Of a stretch of 64,000 nucleotides of DNA, positions 62,059 through 64,000 are shown piece after piece; the stretch's first letter is position 1, and each line of letters opens with the position of its first letter. Origin of the DNA: Bacteroidaceae bacterium (lineage in GTDB: Bacteria; Bacteroidota; Bacteroidia; Bacteroidales; Bacteroidaceae). The stretch covers positions 1 to 64,000 of the forward strand of contig JAFSKR010000068.1 in assembly GCA_017448825.1 (NCBI GenBank), written 5' to 3'. A program made the translations under genes and the position numbers. Under the pieces are notes generated by a model, which did no database searches, had not been told where the DNA came from, and saw only the letters and a list, made by a program, of their open reading frames with translations.

Positions 62059-64000
62059 TCACTTTTTCTGAGGATCCTCTGCTTGAGTGTCGCCAGCCGC
62101 CTGTTGCGCCTTTTCAGCCTTTTCTATGACTGCTTGTACAATCTTCTGGCGGATAATTTCTTCATTTTCCTTCTTGTGGTCAGTTGAGTTGGGCTGTTTG
62201 TCATCCTCTTTATCTTTTTCCTCATTGGCAGCCATAATCTCTTCTGTGCGTGATGTCCAAGGACGTTTGCCAAAGATGTTCTCAAGGTCTTCGGCGAAGA
62301 TGACTTCACGGTCAACCAGTATTTGTGCCAGTTGGGCGTGTCCCTCCTTATGTTCGATGAGCACCCGTTTAGCGCGTTCATATTCGCCAGCAATAAGTGC
62401 CCGAACCTCCTCGTCAATGGTTTCGGCAGTCTTCTCGCTGTATGGCTTGTTGAACTGATATTCCTGGTTGTCGTAGTAGCAGACATTCGGAAGTTTGCTG
62501 CCCATACCAGCGTATGCTATCATGCCATAAGCACGCTTGGTCACTTTTTCGAGGTCGTTCATGGCACCTGTCGAGATGCGCCCTACACAGAGTTCCTCTG
62601 CGGCACGTCCTCCCAAGGTGGCACAGATTTCATCAAGTATTTCTTCTTTCGTGGAAATCTGGCGTTCCTCAGGCATGTACCAAGCAGCACCCAGTGCCTG
62701 TCCGCGTGGTACGATCGTCACTTTCACCAATGGGTTGGCATATTCAAGGAACCACGAGATGGTGGCATGACCTGCCTCGTGAATGGCGATGGTTCTCTTC
62801 TCATGTGCCGTGAGCAGTTTGGTCTTCTTTTCCAAGCCACCGATAATACGGTCAACGGCATCGAGGAAGCACTGCTTATCAACCCATTCCTTGTTGTTGC
62901 GGGCTGCGATGAGTGCTGCTTCGTTGCAGACGTTGGCAATGTCGGCCCCCGAGAACCCTGGCGTTTGACGTGCCAGTTGTGCCACATCCACTGTTTCATC
63001 TATTTTGAGGGGTTGTAGATGAACCATGAAAATTTCTTTGCGTTCGTTAAGGTCTGGCAAATCTACGTGAATCTGACGGTCGAAACGACCTGCACGCAGC
63101 AATGCTCCGTCCAAAATGTCAGCACGGTTGGTGGCTGCCATGATGATGATACCGCTGTTGGTGCCGAAACCATCCATTTCGGTCAAAAGTTGGTTCAAGG
63201 TGCTTTCGCGCTCGTCGTTACCCCCCATCGCGGCTGTCTTGCTGCGAGCACGTCCGATGGCATCAATCTCATCGATAAAGATGATACATGGCGCTTTCGC
63301 CTTTGCTTGCTGGAAGAGGTCGCGCACACGGCTGGCACCCACGCCTACGAACATTTCCACAAATTCAGAACCTGAAAGCGAGAAGAACGGAACACCTGCC
63401 TCGCCAGCTACAGCCTTGGCAAGCAATGTCTTACCTGTTCCGGGAGGACCTACCAGCAGTGCACCCTTTGGAATTTTACCTCCCAAATTGGTGTATTTGT
63501 CGGGGGTCTTCAAAAAGTCCACAATCTCCTGTACCTCTTGTTTTGCACCAGCTTGTCCTGCCACATCCTTGAAGGTGATTTGGGGCGTATTCTTGTCATC
63601 CTTGTCAAAGAGTTGGGCTTTTGACCGTCCAACGGAGAAGATGCTGCCTGCACCTCCCATCAAACCAGCGCCTCCACCAAAGCCTCTCATGAGGAAAATC
63701 CATACGAATATGATGACGATGATGGGGACGACGTTCCAAAACAGGTTGCTGAGAAAGTCGTTGTCGCGCTCATAGTTCACCTTTCCTTGGAAGTTCCCCT
63801 CTTGGTTTTGTGCATCAATGAAATTCTCCAGATTGTCGATGGAGCCGAACTCCACTTTGATCCGTCCGGGGTTCTTTCCCTTGTTGACCGTGCCAAACAC
63901 TTGTTTGTAGTGTTTGGCATCAATGCCCAGTGTTAAGGTGTAATTGTCTTTATTGACGGTGATGTCAGACACATATCCATCCGATACCAGTTCCTTGAAC
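62059..64000 (-). CDS. ftsH: ATP-dependent zinc metalloprotease FtsH (5' truncated)
   Basis: A membrane AAA+ protease degrading membrane and regulatory proteins. The frame stays open to the window edge: codons before the GTG at 63972 read FKELVSDGY, periplasmic-domain sequence, so the first transmembrane helix and true start lie outside. Visible parts are the rest of the periplasmic domain, the second transmembrane helix ([15 protein letters not shown]), Walker A GPPGTGKT, Walker [12 protein letters not shown], the second region of homology, and the protease motif HEAGH. The C-terminus is an acidic/Lys-rich tail, [19 protein letters not shown]. Confidence 0.95.
   Translation of the reverse strand, partial: FKELVSDGYVSDITVNKDNYTLTLGIDAKHYKQVFGTVNKGKNPGRIKVEFGSIDNLENFIDAQNQEGNFQGKVNYERDNDFLSNLFWNVVPIIVIIFVWIFLMRGFGGGAGLMGGAGSIFSVGRSKAQLFDKDDKNTPQITFKDVAGQAGAKQEVQEIVDFLKTPDKYTNLGGKIPKGALLVGPPGTGKTLLAKAVAGEAGVPFFSLSGSEFVEMFVGVGASRVRDLFQQAKAKAPCIIFIDEIDAIGRARSKTAAMGGNDERESTLNQLLTEMDGFGTNSGIIIMAATNRADILDGALLRAGRFDRQIHVDLPDLNERKEIFMVHLQPLKIDETVDVAQLARQTPGFSGADIANVCNEAALIAARNNKEWVDKQCFLDAVDRIIGGLEKKTKLLTAHEKRTIAIHEAGHATISWFLEYANPLVKVTIVPRGQALGAAWYMPEERQISTKEEILDEICATLGGRAAEELCVGRISTGAMNDLEKVTKRAYGMIAYAGMGSKLPNVCYYDNQEYQFNKPYSEKTAETIDEEVRALIAGEYERAKRVLIEHKEGHAQLAQILVDREVIFAEDLENIFGKRPWTSRTEEIMAANEEKDKEDDKQPNSTDHKKENEEIIRQKIVQAVIEKAEKAQQAAGDTQAEDPQKK

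Noticed and set aside
62059..63972. A complete 637-aa FtsH starting at 63972
   Set aside because: That GTG lies inside the periplasmic domain and the frame continues to the window edge with matching sequence, so the gene is truncated by the window.

Overview
The window looks like a chromosome segment of a Bacteroidales bacterium, most likely of the Prevotellaceae. The promoters follow the Bacteroidetes pattern (TTTG, about 19-20 nt, then TAnnTTTG), Shine-Dalgarno sequences are mostly absent, and the gene content is lineage-typical (PorQ, DUF5683, DUF1573, DUF349, an MltD-type transglycosylase with LysM). The species assignment is inference.

Layout. At 0-4.4 kb lie a KilA-N protein (minus), then der, a small lipoprotein and an NSS sodium symporter. 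4.4-5.4 kb is a gene-free stretch of palindromes, a ten-unit degenerate 23-bp repeat array and a structured leader. 5.4-21.1 kb is a plus-strand housekeeping run: a secreted orphan, tig-clpP-clpX, recQ (with a large insertion), guaB, two PpiC/SurA chaperones, an OstA/LptA-like protein, a small membrane protein and mutL. 21.4-29.4 kb holds an OmpA-family porin, tRNA-Pro and tRNA-Val, parA-parB, DUF5683, mltD and a bifunctional Rel. 29.5-35.8 kb holds a MerR regulator, pepD and a flippase-like membrane protein (minus), rsmA (plus), a small protein, lpxB and surE (minus), and tRNA-Gln.

36-43 kb is a visibly GC-rich pair of large secreted proteins on the minus strand: an MBG-repeat protein with a cohesin-like N-terminus, and a GH5-type protein carrying MBG repeats, a dockerin-like module and a cohesin-like segment. 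A HEPN/MNT toxin-antitoxin-like pair follows. 44.1-52.5 kb is a minus-strand block: DUF1573, meaB, porQ, cmk, ispH, a three-gene amino-sugar cassette (ketoisomerase, FemAB-type acyltransferase, DegT aminotransferase) and pfkA. 52.5-53.3 kb carries a second array of the same 23-bp repeat family (opposite strand) plus a long inverted repeat. 53.3-59.0 kb is a 1427-aa surface protein, a 49-aa peptide gene and a PF14907-type nucleotidyltransferase. The window ends with DUF349, cdsA and a 5'-truncated ftsH (minus).

Themes. Protein quality control (trigger factor, ClpXP, FtsH), outer-membrane biogenesis (SurA-like proteins, OstA-like protein, LpxB, OmpA, PorQ) and nucleotide/stringent metabolism (GuaB, Rel, Cmk) form the backbone. 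The accessory parts are the secreted glycan-active pair, the sugar cassette, the HEPN/MNT pair and the peptide plus nucleotidyltransferase unit. The last is the best candidate for an undescribed system. The dispersed 23-bp arrays and the 7-mer-repeat hairpins at operon ends are the most unusual non-coding features.
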